From: Sialis fuliginosa
Taxonomy: Eukaryota; Arthropoda; Insecta; Megaloptera; Sialidae
Length of the DNA stretch: 64,000 nucleotides
Reading direction: 5' to 3'
Assembly: GCA_961205875.1 (NCBI GenBank)
Contig: OY540810.1
Span: 31,558,001-31,622,000, forward strand
In this document: positions 25,526 to 36,262 of the stretch, piece after piece
Position numbering within the stretch: position 1 is the stretch's first letter
Layout: every line of letters starts with the position of its first letter
The notes under the pieces: model-generated
Database searches by the model: none
What the model saw: the letters and a program-made list of their open reading frames with translations, nothing else
Told to the model about the DNA's origin: nothing
Position numbers and translations under genes: made by a program

Positions 25526-27659
25526 TAAATGACAAATAAGTAACAAAAAATGTTGATACTCGGTATCATTATTTGTCTGATAGTTACGTTAACTATAAAT
25601 TTTAACATAAGCGTACAAGGTACAGATCGTAGTTTAAAAAGTAGTTCTTAACTTAAATAACCTTTTATTTCTTAGATGTAAAAATAGTTTACTATAGTTT
25701 ACTATAGATTACCTAATGACCCATAAATTGACTCTTCATATCTAGGTTTTATTTTTAGTATACTTTAGATTTAGTTATCTGTCGATTTTAATAACAGGTA
25801 TAATAGTTTTTTACTTGAGTATCGAAGAATTTTAAAAATTACAAAAAAAAAATCGATAAAAAGTGGTCAGTAATTTTCCAATTGATACAAATTCATTTCG
25901 TAAGGATTTGACTCTTAATTTTAATTTTATGGTTTAGCCTCAAGCACTCAGTTTATTTTTCAAGTCTGGAACGTATAATGAATCAACAAGAAAACAAAAT
26001 AACTCGATAACAATAAAACCAATAAATAAAGCTTTTCTTTTAAACTGACGCGAATTCGCGCGCGCCGACTTTGACAACTACTTATATGAATGTATTCTTA
26101 CTGGGCTGAGCGAATTTTAGGTGAGACAATGTTATTTATCAAAGAAAACAACAGCTGATATTGAATTATTAATATAAAAGTCAAAGATATACGAAAAATT
26201 GAATTAGTTTGAAAGTCTTTGCGAGCGAGCGAATCGCCTCAATTCGCGTCCAGCACCCCACGCGGGAATCACACCCGTGTGAAAAGAGCTTAACTCTGTA
26301 AAAATATCGTATTTGTATATAATTCAATTTATCTAAATTATTATTATCAAAAAGATATGTCACCTCCAGCTCTAAATTACATATCTCATATCTCCCAGCA
26401 TGACATTTTCATTCACTAGTATGTATCTAAACAAAAGATCATACATGGGAACAAGTTATCTAACATATGATTAGAATAATAAAGCGATGTTAGACGTCTA
26501 TTGCATTGAGACGTCTATAAACGTTTGATCACGTACGGTGCAACGGTAACTGCTTCCGGACATAAAATGTGCCTGAATTATACAATCCCTACGGGCCATA
26601 CCAAATCATTCACCACTTCGTTATCAGAGTTGATAATACATGGTAAATACATGGACTTAAATTTTTATGAAAACAGTAGCAAATCATGATTTTAAAATTA
26701 TTTTTATGCATGATATCATGATAGTAATATATTAACATTAACATAGTTTTATTTGATAACAATATTAATTTTTATTTATTTTTAATGTGTTAATTTGATG
26801 ACACATCTGTGTTGAATTTTTCAGAACCCTTATTAATCTCACTTTGTCGTCCGTCTGCCCCACCGTCCTTTTCCAGTGAGAAGGCAAAAGTTTATTTTTA
26901 TGTTATGTGATTTTTTTTAAATAATTGTAATCGCGTGTTGTTTTCATCGCTTATATTTTGCTATATTTATATAATAAATATGACAAGGTATTGTTGTTAT
27001 TGTGATTTGTATATACTGACAAATTATTGCATACGTATATAGTATATAGTTTTAAAAATAATTGCAAATAGCAAAAAAGTGCTTAGATTTAAGCAATGAT
27101 TCTTAAAGAATTTTTTTATTTGTAATTTATTTTTTTGTTTTTAAAATTTCATAATTTTTCCTTTATAAAATAGTTGCATAAAAAATTAATAATTTAAAAA
27201 AACAATTCTCAGAGAATCCTTGCTTAATTCTAAGTATACTTTTTTAATCTTGTGATTTACATTTTCAAAAAAAATATTTCAGACAAAACTTGTTTGTTTT
27301 TTCTCGTTAATTACGAATCTGCTACAAAAATATAGGTTTACATTTGAAAAATAAAAGTTGAATCTGAAAACCCATCAAGGGGACCTTTCTAAGGTCACCC
27401 CGTAGTGTCAATATTTAGCGCCTTTACAACCTTAAATCTTTTATCTGAAACATTTTTTCTGAAAATTCATATTTTGCATATAATCCACTGGAAAGTCTTT
27501 AAAAAAACACCCGGTATAATAAAATTGGTCAGAAAATTTATACATAAACATAAATAAGATGAACAAATTTAGGTTGTTACTATATTTCATAGGCCAATTA
27601 AGTAGTCGGATTTTCGAAACAATCCAAAATAACGGTATTTAATTTAAACTAAAAATATA

Positions 27660-27770
27660 CACCTTAACCACAATAAAACAATGTCACTCGACACGTGTTT
27701 CGACTTCACAAGAAGTCCACATCAGGAGTTTCTCTGTTTTTTCCGTAGTAACGGTATTTAAATAAACAAA
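27660..27770. repeat. Palindromic repeat fragment, CACGTGTTTCGACTTC type
   Basis: CACGTGTTTCGACTTCACAA followed by GAAGTC forms a hairpin, then CATCAGGAGTTTCTC. Similar 'CACGTGTTTCG..CATCAGGAG' sequences are widespread in insect genomes in my memory, but I cannot name the element. It lies 70-180 bases past the linker exon's donor site. Confidence 0.4.
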
Positions 27771-27837
27771 AATTTTCACGTACAAAACTTCTAATTATAA
27801 TACAAATTAAGTATATAAAAACTAAAAAATCACTTAC

Positions 27838-28134
27838 CGTCGTGCATAAACTGTGGAGGCTGCGCCGCTGCCGAAGGTTGTTGTGACGACTGAATCTGCT
27901 GCGCCTGAGATGGAACCGCCGCGGCAGCTGGAGGATGAGAGGGGGTGTTTTTGTGTCCTACGCCACCACCTCCGGGCCCGCCGCCAGGTACAGGCCCGTA
28001 CCCTTGCAGGAAGTCGTTCAAGTCCGGTACACATACATTGTCGTACATACCGCCACCAGAACCGGGAGGTGGTGCCATCTGTGGTGTAGACCCGGATGTA
28101 GGAGTTCCTGGCATTGGACATGATTTTTCCACGT
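27838..28134 (-). CDS. pnt: Pointed linker exon, Gly/Pro/Ala/Gln-rich
   Basis: The exon has 99 codons between CTTTACAG|AC and GACG|GTAAGT on the minus strand, both in phase 1. It starts DVEKSCPMPGTPTSG, contains a more ordered patch MYDNVCVPDLNDFLQGYGPV (about residues 158 to 177), then a Gly-rich run, a Pro/Ala run and a Gln/Ser/Pro run ending QPPQFMHDG. It follows the PNT domain and corresponds to the poorly conserved, probably disordered region between the PNT and ETS domains; transactivation is a likely but unproven role. Three Thr-Pro dipeptides (GTPT, STPQ, NTPS) are possible further proline-directed kinase sites. Several open frames on both strands overlap this GC-rich exon and are composition artefacts. 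The protein must continue in exons beyond position 27838, but no further exon was recognised in the window. Confidence 0.93.
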
Positions 28135-30417
28135 CTGTAAAGAAAAAAGAAACATTTATATAATAGCTATTTTTTTACTTTTAATAAATTTTTAATATAG
28201 CTCTACCAGATAGGACGAGATTTGGCTTATATAAGTGTCGGATTTATCTGGTTGCCTCGTCTTGATTTCGAATTTTACTACCAAGTCTCGTCTTGTGGAA
28301 ATATAAGTTTTATGCATGTAGTAGGTCAGGTAAGTATATTATAAAAATAATAATTTTATACACACAAGCATTCTTTTAATTTAAACATAGGTATGTAATT
28401 AAATAATTAATATACCTAATATAATTAATAATATAAAATCGAGAATTTTAGTGAGTCTCTCGACAGAAAGTTGATATATCATCTCTATTTCGTCTCGGTG
28501 TGTATCTAATTTCGAAACATTATTTAGATTTTGATAATACATACCTACATAGTATTAATACCAATAATATTTTTAGTGAGTTTTTCAGTTTACTTCAATC
28601 AATCGTAAGATTTGAATTTCGGCGTTATTAAAAAATATTTTTGCATTTTAGCTACACTCTGCTTTTTCTCAATCTCAAAAAAAGATAATTCTATTCTCAA
28701 AAATACATTAAAAGATAATCTATAAGTTAAATCGATTCGTCATTTTATTTGTACCATCTTGTTTACAAGATACCTATATAAAATAAACAACAACAAAATT
28801 AATAAATCAGTATTGGTTCATAAGCAATGATTTGATAAAAATAATTTTATAAAAGAGCATATCAATATGGTTATCGCGCTCTAGAGTAATAAATTACAAA
28901 ATCACCATGTTAAGATTAAAAACAAAATGGTTAAATATCTTGTAGTATACCAATCATTAACAAAGACAATAGTATTTCAACATTTATCTGTTTGGTAACA
29001 ATGTGTTTACTTTTGCAACGTCACTTCTTATCTGATACCAATATCTAGATTACAATTATGTCTATATATATATTTAACGTCCAATGTCGGAAACATCCTG
29101 CTCACAATTAGTAAGACTAATTAATTAGCAAATTACAAAAAAAAATATACATAAATAAATATTTTGATATTATTGGCAAACTACAGCTTAATTTATGATA
29201 ATAATAAACAAAGGTCTAGGTCTGAAATTATTTATCGTTCGGGTTCACTACATACATTTCGGTTCAATTTTCCCGGTTTCTGGTTCAGGTTAAACAACCT
29301 ACAAACTATTTAAGGTTAAAGCGCTGGCACTTAATAAAAACGGAATCCGTTACTACATTTGCATAAAATCCAAATGAACAGATTTCCAGCGCTTGACGGA
29401 CACCGTTTTTTTCTTAAATGCCAGTCTGATTGAATTCAATAATACAGATCTTCATTGTTCTTACACGCCAGCAAAGCTAAAATGCCACTCGTATTAAATC
29501 ACATATAACAAATTTTCAAGGTCAATACGGTGATGGTCTCCGTTTTTGTTAAGTGCCAGCGCTTAAAAACTGAATTTGAGTTAAAGTTTGAAAAAAAATC
29601 CTGTGTAATTATAAAATGTAAGCTTTTCTATAACTTTGCGTGTATAACAAAATGATTTGTGAAAAATCACGCACAGTTCTAATTTAAACTGTTTTACTGT
29701 AAACTGGAAGATATTTTTAAGTAAAATTCTTTTAATACTAAATACATATTACTATACTACGAAAATAATCTCAAAAGAAGGAACTTGACTATTAAATATC
29801 GATCAAACAAATTTCGGCAATCTCAATGCGAATATAATCGTTTATTTGTAAGATAGGCGTACATCCTAATTTTCACAGTATTTACTTTCGAGTGTTAAAC
29901 ACAAATTCATTGTGATTTAAACCGTAATTTCCTGTTATTTTTTTTTAGTTAAATGTACATAAAACTATTAATATTTAGTACATACATACAGATAAAAAAA
30001 ATTCTGAAAAATGAAACTATCTGACCACAGTCAGTTGACATGGAATATATTTAATATGACCGCAAATAATTAACCGCTTTGATAACAATTAAAATAAAAA
30101 ATAAATGAAAAGCATGAATCGATATAAAAAATAATGTAAATGATTTAATAACAAAGGAAAATATGTTAATAGAATAAAACGTGACTTAATATTATGTCGA
30201 CATAGTTTATAATAATCACGTTTGTATATAAAAATGATAACGATTTATTTTTTAAAGAAATCTTATCAAAATATTTATGCAATGTACAAAATTTAAAAAA
30301 TATTATTTATTTTTATTTAAACATACACTTTACGAGTAAAATTTAACATTAAAAAAAAAAAACGTTCAGAGTCAATATCAAATCTGGAAAAAATATGTTT
30401 ATTTTAATTTTTTTTAC
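28135..30417 (-). other. Intron between the PNT and linker exons (2.28 kb)
   Basis: This is the shortest intron seen. It contains one MITE (29314-29567). The remaining sequence is AT-rich with no exon or known repeat that I could identify. A weak CTCGTCTCGG-type motif at 28200-28300 and 28450-28500 is shared with 24190-24300. Confidence 0.85.
29314..29567. mobile_element. MITE with TTAAAGCGCTGGCACTTAA ends
   Basis: Left end GGTTAAAGCGCTGGCACTTA with ATAAAAACGGAATCCGT, right end ACGGTGATGGTCTCCGTTTT with TGTTAAGTGCCAGCGCTTAA. CCAGCGCTTGACGGACACCG in the middle is another copy of the end. Confidence 0.85.
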
Positions 30418-30618
30418 CTTTCTGTAAAAGCTCTAGATGCTCCCAAAGTATGTCGCCCATGAAAGCCGGCGCCCGCGCAAGGAACGCTTCCTTTCCCATC
30501 GCGCAGATGTCTTTGCCTCTCATGTGAAAGTGCTGCAGAGCGACTCCCTCGAGAGAAAACTCCTCGATGGCCCAGCATAGCCAATGCGCCACGTGCTGCT
30601 CGGTCCACTGTCGGGGAT
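30418..30618 (-). CDS. pnt: Pointed exon encoding the PNT (Pointed/SAM-like) domain core
   Basis: The exon has 67 codons, from TGTTTCAG|AT to AAAG|GTAAAA on the minus strand, phase 1 at both ends. It starts [20 protein letters not shown] and ends [11 protein letters not shown], colinear with ETS1 from DPRQWTETHV to ILWEHLEILQK. The domain is a helical bundle used for protein contacts, and in ETS1/Pnt it docks ERK next to the phosphorylation site in the previous exon. Predicted residues are 64 to 130. Of the three ETS1 ERK-docking residues, the equivalents of Leu114 (L110) and Phe120 (F116) are kept, but Leu116 is replaced by Arg112 (codon CGG at 30475-30473). Conserved features include the DPRQWT entry, the W-x-x-W helix, the EFSL turn and GDILWEHL. 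A second open frame on the same strand is a shadow of this exon. The exon is GC-rich in AT-rich intron. Confidence 0.97.
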
Positions 30619-30728
30619 CTGAAACAAAAAATATTAACAATTAAAAAGATGTTTAAAAAAATATATTTTAATTAATCAAGATAACAACAGCGAAATATAT
30701 GTATATTATACTACTGAAAACAATAGTT

Positions 30729-31135
30729 CTTACACCTTATATATGATAAAAGCAAAATTAATCAACTAGTTTGTAGTTTTTAACATTTATTCTTAAAATT
30801 GGGTTCTTTGATAATTCCAGTGTATTTATATTCCATCATTTATCTTAATTAATGCTGTATCTTTATCATATATGGTTATTTAAGCAAATCAATGACCAAA
30901 AATTGCTGTGAGAATTTTTAAATTTTGAAAAATACGATATTTATTTTAAAATTCGTTTTTTTTTGTTTTTTTTTTAAAGTTAAAATTATTTTTAATGTAA
31001 ATTAACTAATTTATAAAATATACAGTCAATAGAGAAAATTGGACATTAATGATAGTATAAAAAATGTATAAAAATACGTAGGTACACCTTTTATCTAATT
31101 AGTGTATCTATAAGAATCTAATAATAATTCTTATT
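30729..31135 (-). repeat. Dispersed repeat X, copy 2 (inverted relative to copy 1)
   Basis: This is the reverse complement of 2437-2826 over its full length, with scattered substitutions and small gaps. It lies 110 bases upstream (in gene sense) of the PNT exon acceptor, within the intron. Confidence 0.75.
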
Positions 31136-31472
31136 TTTTCTTAAGTTGTCTCTACACACATAAATTTTATCTAATTAAGACATCTTCAAGAAATAATTCC
31201 CAATTCTAATACGGCATAGCTTTTTGAAGCCTCAATTAAAATAGCTGTTATGATGAATTAAAAAAATGAATATTAATATAATTCATATTCAATAATGATT
31301 TATTATATTCTATAATAGATATTTTAATAATATAATTAAAAACTAAACATTTATTATTCAAATAAATCACAAGATATTTATAATTTAAGAAATAATCACT
31401 TACTAAAATTCTTCAATAACAAAAATTTCTACTGCACTAAAATATCTTCCTATCATACATATATATAAACAT

Positions 31473-32070
31473 AAGGTACTGGGACCAGTTATGGCCATTA
31501 TAAGTTGAGCAAGGTTTAGTGTTTTTGTGATTGACGGTTTTTTTTTTTTTGTAATTCTCATTACTAATAAAACAAATAACTCTTTATTTAATCAATTTAA
31601 TTATTTTGATAAAAACGAACTATATTTTCAGACTTTGGTCTGAAAATATAGTTCGTTTCTTAAATTATAGCCTTTTATTTTGTTTATGTTCTTTCTCCAG
31701 TAATTGATAAAGTAAAACCAGTAATGAGCACGCAGTGATGGACATTTGCTAATAATTACAAAATGGTAAGTACTACGACACAAAAGATATAAAAGAAAGA
31801 ATCGTCAAATTTGAAACAATGTAAAGCAGTTGCTATGATAATATAATAATTAATAAATAAATTATACTAATAATTAGTTTAAATGTCCGCCATTCTGACA
31901 CCTATTTGCCGATTGTCATCAAATCACGTTGTAAGACAGTTAAATGTATATAGATTAATAATCAGAAATGGTAGTAATCAAATATATATCAACAAATATT
32001 TCTAATTCAGTACATTTAATTTTAAAATAGCCATTACTGGGGTCATATTCAAGATTGGTGTCAGTACCTT
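31473..32070 (+). mobile_element. Family A MITE, copy 3 (full length)
   Basis: The complete element runs from AAGGTACTGGGACCAGTTAT to GATTGGTGTCAGTACCTT, giving imperfect TIRs with the core TACTGGCACCAGT. Unlike the other copies it has an internal palindrome ACTATATTTTCAGACTTTGG/TCTGAAAATATAGT. It is non-coding. Confidence 0.88.
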
Positions 32071-32683
32071 ACGTACGTATTTATATTTCAGTGTAATGAT
32101 CAAACGAAAAATTTTTAAATTATAATAAAATTCTATGCATGTTATGTAGAATTGTTAATGTCATGCATGAGTAAAACAATTCGGAAAAATTCTATAACAC
32201 AACGGTCATTGACTCGATTGAAAAAATAATGTGCATGCAGTGACATAGACATGTATTGATACTAAATACTATTTACATCTATATCAAAGAAAAATATTTA
32301 ATATATCGCCTCCCGTACCGTTACTAGACTCGGTGAATCAATGTCACAATGGACTGTATGAAATTAATAACACATGTACAAGTATGCAGTTTAAAAACTG
32401 CGCTTTATTAATATGTATGCAGGTATGATGAACCCTTTGACTGGTATTCATGAAACAAAGTAACAAACAAAAAATATACTATAAATGACTAAAGCAAAAA
32501 ATAATATCCGATGATATATTAAAAAAAAAAATAATTTTAATACACTTTTATGATAAATATTGTAAATTTTTTATATTGTCAATTTTTGTTTGTTTATTTG
32601 TCAGTAGAATATTAAAAATGAAATCTAAAGATCTAATATATATATTTTTTATGTATAAGGATCTCCAAACTATGATTGTCTCA

Positions 32684-33006
32684 TGTCCGGTATTATAAAG
32701 GAGCTAGCAAAATTTGCTAGCTAGCAATTACTTTCAAATGGAGTATTAATTCTGTACTAGTATCTATGGAATTTAGAGCAGTGACACTTCAACTAATTGT
32801 AACACAGTTGGCATCTTTCACCGTACAAAATAATTTTCATAACATCACCACTGTTTTAATACCGTTAGTATTTACCTACAACGCGTGCGCGAAACTTGTC
32901 AAAGTCATCAACAAACTCCAAAAGAACTGTCATATAAGTTTGATATCTCATTTGAAAGTGCTTGCTAGCTAGCAAATTTGCTAGCTCCTTTATAATACCG
33001 GAAATA
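32684..33006 (+). mobile_element. Family B MITE, copy 2
   Basis: TIR arms GGAGCTAGCAAAATTTGCTA and AGCAAATTTGCTAGCTCC, outer CCGGTATTATAAAGG/CCTTTATAATACCGG. A 68-codon frame inside (32766-32972) is shared with copy 3 but is not a credible gene. Confidence 0.9.
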
Positions 33007-33052
33007 AGTCTATATTTCATTTCCAAAAGGCTTCGAAAATACTAATTGTATA

Positions 33053-33443
33053 CTACATGGGCTGAAAAGTCTTTGGCCTGCCATACAGATGGCGACATAA
33101 ACATAAAATCCTTATGTTTCCCATAGAGTACCAACCTTAAATAGAATACTGTCAAATTCATGACATTTTACGTACTCTTGTTCAAGTTATAACCTTCGAA
33201 GTGATGCTAAATTGGTTTCGCACCCACCGTATTCTCCTGACCTGGCCCCCAGCGACTACAACCTTTTTCCGAAATTGAAAATGTAGCTCTCTGGCAAAAG
33301 ATTTTACTCTAATGAAGAGGTCGAGTTAGAGGGACGTGACGCGAACCACTATAAGACCGGTATAGACATGTTAGATGGAGATTATGTCGGAGAATAAAAG
33401 AGTTTTTTTCATTTTATGCCAAAGACTTTTCAGTCCATGCAAT
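33053..33443 (+). mobile_element. Internally deleted mariner with both ends
   Basis: Left end ACATGGGCTGAAAAGTCTTT and right end CAAAGACTTTTCAGTCCATG form near-perfect inverted repeats. The left 160 bases match the 5' leader at 5471. They then jump directly into the transposase C-terminus: HPPYSPDLAPSDYNLFPKL, which carries the last catalytic Asp of the D,D34D triad, followed by a stop. At about 390 bases it is a mariner MITE in the making. It sits between two family B elements. Confidence 0.88.
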
Positions 33444-33468
33444 ACACATATAAAAAATACAAAGTTTA

Positions 33469-33610
33469 ATGTCCAGTATTATAAACAAGTTAACAAAATT
33501 TGCTAGCTAGCAAGCACTTTCATGAGGTTTCAAACCTATCTGACAGTTCTTTTGAAGTTTCATGAAGTATTTGACAATATTCACGCACGCGTAGTATGCA
33601 AACACCAACG
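33469..33610 (+). mobile_element. Family B MITE, truncated copy
   Basis: One end only: GTCCAGTATTATAAACAAGT, then AATTTGCTAGCTAGCAAGCA and internal sequence up to about the ACGCACGCGTAG block. Confidence 0.75.
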
Positions 33611-33984
33611 AAACCGAAGAAAACTCTAATGCAAAGTTTGAAATACTGTGTACAATTTACTTTTAATATATTGTAGATACTATATTTAAAGTGTGACATC
33701 CCTGATTTTCAACATTATAATCTATGCAGTGAGTCTCTTTGAACAATGAAACTGAATGAAAAATGCGTATAAAGGCGCCAACATATTTTTTATTCTGTCT
33801 AGGTTTTTTTCATTCATGATACATACATATGTTCACTATTGTTTTACATGTGTATTATTCGTTTGAACTATTCAAACTGTATGTACTTTTTTATGACAAT
33901 TCAGTTATCAACGTAACTTAAAAGCGATTTTTTTCAATTCGATACTTTTTAAATCCAAATATTATAATGTTTCAAACAAAGAAA

Positions 33985-34522
33985 GTTATGGTAGCTATAA
34001 GAGCAAGGTTTACTGTTTTTGTTATTGACGGGTTTCTTTTTTGTAATTCTCGTGAACTCATGTTACTAATAAAACCAGTAACACTTTATTTAATCGATTT
34101 AATTACCAAAGTCCGCAAATATAGTTTTTTTTAATTATAGCTTTTTATTTTATTTATATTTTTTATCCAGTAATGGATAAAGTAAAAACGCAGTGATGGA
34201 CACTTACTAATGATTACAAAATGTTAAGTACTACGACACCAAAGATATAAAAGAATGAATCGTCTTTGAAACAATTTAAAGCAGTTGCTATCAATATAAT
34301 AATTAATAAATAAATTGTACTAATAATTATTTTAAATGTCCACCATTTTGACACCTATTGGCCAATTGTCATCAAATCACGCTGTAAGATAGTTAAATGT
34401 ATATATATATTAATATTCAGAAATGGTAGTAATCAAATATCAACAAATATTTCTAATACAGTACATTTAATTAAAGAATAGCCATTACTGGAGTCTTGTG
34501 CCAGACTTGTGCCAGTAACTTA
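33985..34522 (+). mobile_element. Family A MITE, copy 4
   Basis: Near full length from TTATGGTAGCTATAAGAGCA to CTTGTGCCAGTAACTTA; the outermost left TIR bases are lost. Confidence 0.85.
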
Positions 34523-34670
34523 TTATGATTAATAATGATTTTTAATCGATAGATTTTTTTTCTTAAAAATAACAAAAATAGAGTTAAACAATTTGACATG
34601 TAATGTAAATATATATTTTTAGATAGATATATTCTCTACATCAAAACCATTGGCCAGTGACATTACAACA

Positions 34671-34943
34671 TTATAATACCCCCTCCTCGAAACAGTAGAC
34701 AATGGTCAAACAAATACCACCCATAAAAATAAAATAAAATAACATAGTGTGCCATGATGCTACTCGTATGAACACGACCGTTCCAATCATATAATAGAGA
34801 CTGACTGTGAAAACAATACTAATTACATGGCTGTGTTGATCATCACATATCGGCACGACAACATGAATCACTGAGACTCTCAGCAGCGGATGCTGCAACG
34901 TTACGCCGCGCTGGGTTTGAATGGCCACACCGGAAACTTTCAC
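34671..34943 (-). CDS. Open frame of 90 codons, doubtful, crossing a GC-rich island
   Basis: The frame begins MKVSGVAIQTQRG and has two hydrophobic stretches (about residues 40-60 and 68-84) that could span a membrane. I recognise no family. Upstream (34860-35000) the DNA is GC-rich with paired ETS-like sites, unlike the flanking intron. It could be an alternative leader exon read by chance, or a small unannotated gene. There is no splice or poly(A) evidence. Low confidence that it is translated. Confidence 0.15.
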   Translation of the reverse strand: MKVSGVAIQTQRGVTLQHPLLRVSVIHVVVPICDDQHSHVISIVFTVSLYYMIGTVVFIRVASWHTMLFYFIFMGGICLTIVYCFEEGVL

Positions 34944-34961
34944 TGCCCGCCATTTCCGGTG
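34928..34961. promoter_or_regulatory. Inverted pair of ETS-like sites
   Basis: CACCGGAAA (34928-34936) and TTTCCGGTG (34953-34961) are perfect inverse copies 16 bases apart, each with a GGAA ETS core. They lie in a GC-rich island of the 16.6-kb intron. Confidence 0.35.
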
Positions 34962-35563
34962 CTGATAACAAACAATTCGATCGGCCGCCGCTACGCTAAT
35001 GAGTCGATGGTCAAACTATCCATTACCAACTAAATTTTGGTTTGTTTATACGTAGATATTAAAAATGTCAAAGAGACATATTCTACTGAATTTGGTGCCG
35101 AAGAACAACTTAAGTAACATTAAAATAATCAATTTGTTAATATAAAAAAATATAATAGTAAATGCTACAGATTAATGTTTCAAGACAGAATATTTTCATT
35201 ATCGTTTGTTTTTATCGACAAAAAATAACTTACTACTATAAATACTATCATAAAAACATAGTAATGTAAACATTTATTTATTTTTTACAAATATTTCATC
35301 CAGAATAATGCCTCATTCCAATTGTTTTTGTCAAAAATGAAGCTAATCTGGAAAAATCAATATCTAAAAAATCACACACACGGGTGTATGCCATAACTAT
35401 AAGGGTTCCGAATAACGTATTACGTGGACTGTTTGGAGCCACTTACAGATGCATTTCTGAGTTAGAAAAAAATATAAAAATAGTATTATATTCTACTTAT
35501 TGAGATCTACATTTTGACATCCCACATGTCCAGATATAAAAATAAAATAATTTTATGACGCCC

Positions 35564-35880
35564 CTCTCTATTCTTTCATTTGAAATGATACTGTTGACTC
35601 TAATATTTGTCGTTGGTAGTCCCACAAGCCTCGTTATCAAATTTTTTTCAGATTTTTTGAGCCAGTAGTTACCGAAATTACTGCTGCCTTGCAGGCGCCA
35701 TTTTTGAGTTAGTAAAAAAAATGGGGCAAATTTTACAAACTATGACGGCCCTTCCTATATCTACAGAATTTGAAATGATATTGTTGACTTTAGTATTTGT
35801 CGTCGGTAGTCTTATCAAAGACCCGATATCAAATTTTGTTCATATTTTTTGAGCCAGTAGTTACCGAGTTAGAGTGGGGA
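35564..35880 (+). repeat. Degenerate tandem repeat, unit about 190 bp
   Basis: TTTGAAATGATACTGTTGAC..ATTTGTCGTTGGTAGT..GAGCCAGTAGTTACCGA appears twice, offset about 190 bases. It belongs to a larger repeat-like block (35385-36110) ending GACACACGGACATACGACAA, of a type frequent in insect intergenic DNA. Confidence 0.75.
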
Positions 35881-36235
35881 CAAAATAAATTGCTGCTTGG
35901 AGACCCTTGTAGAAAAAAATAAGAAAAAGGGTCAGATTCCATTTGTTTGGTTTTACATATCTCTCAACTCAAGAGGGCATCACTTTACATATTCAGTAAA
36001 AATTTCAAGTTTCTAGTTTATATAGTTTACGAGATATTTTATTTTAACTGAAAAGGACACACGGACATACGACAAAGTGAGGTTAATTAATTCTTTGAAA
36101 TCCTAAAAAGTGACACGAATATTTACTTTTGGGGAACATTATTAGAACAGCGTAACATAAACTAAAATCTCCAGGTCTCCGCGAACCTATGATTAAAATT
36201 ATAAGAATTTAATTTCATTACTTTTACTCCAAAAA

Positions 36236-36262
36236 TTACTAAGTTTGTGAACCGCTGTTTTA
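36236..36262. mobile_element. Solo hAT-like terminus
   Basis: AAGTTTGTGAACCGCTGTTT is the reverse of the CAGCGGTTC start common to hAT ends. No partner end was found with confidence. Confidence 0.3.

Larger units (their letters stand above)
1..27837 (-). other. Intron of pointed downstream of the linker exon (continues off the left edge)
   Basis: This stretch is AT-rich with no convincing coding exon on either strand; the open frames present are short and lack family signatures. It holds the repeats listed separately. Stretches that show nothing recognisable to me are 1080-2430, 2930-4150, 5810-8060, 8380-9130, 10240-10830, 11170-12240, 13090-13780, 14830-16200, 16800-17380, 17720-18560, 18800-20910, 21740-22500, 22850-24300 and 25530-27660, apart from items noted inside them. 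If there is no hidden exon, the intron exceeds 27.8 kb. Confidence 0.75.

Noticed and set aside
27834-28163. Overlapping open frames on both strands at the linker exon
   Set aside because: Only the frame with splice sites at 28134 and 27838 and the correct phase continues the PNT exon; the others follow from high GC content.
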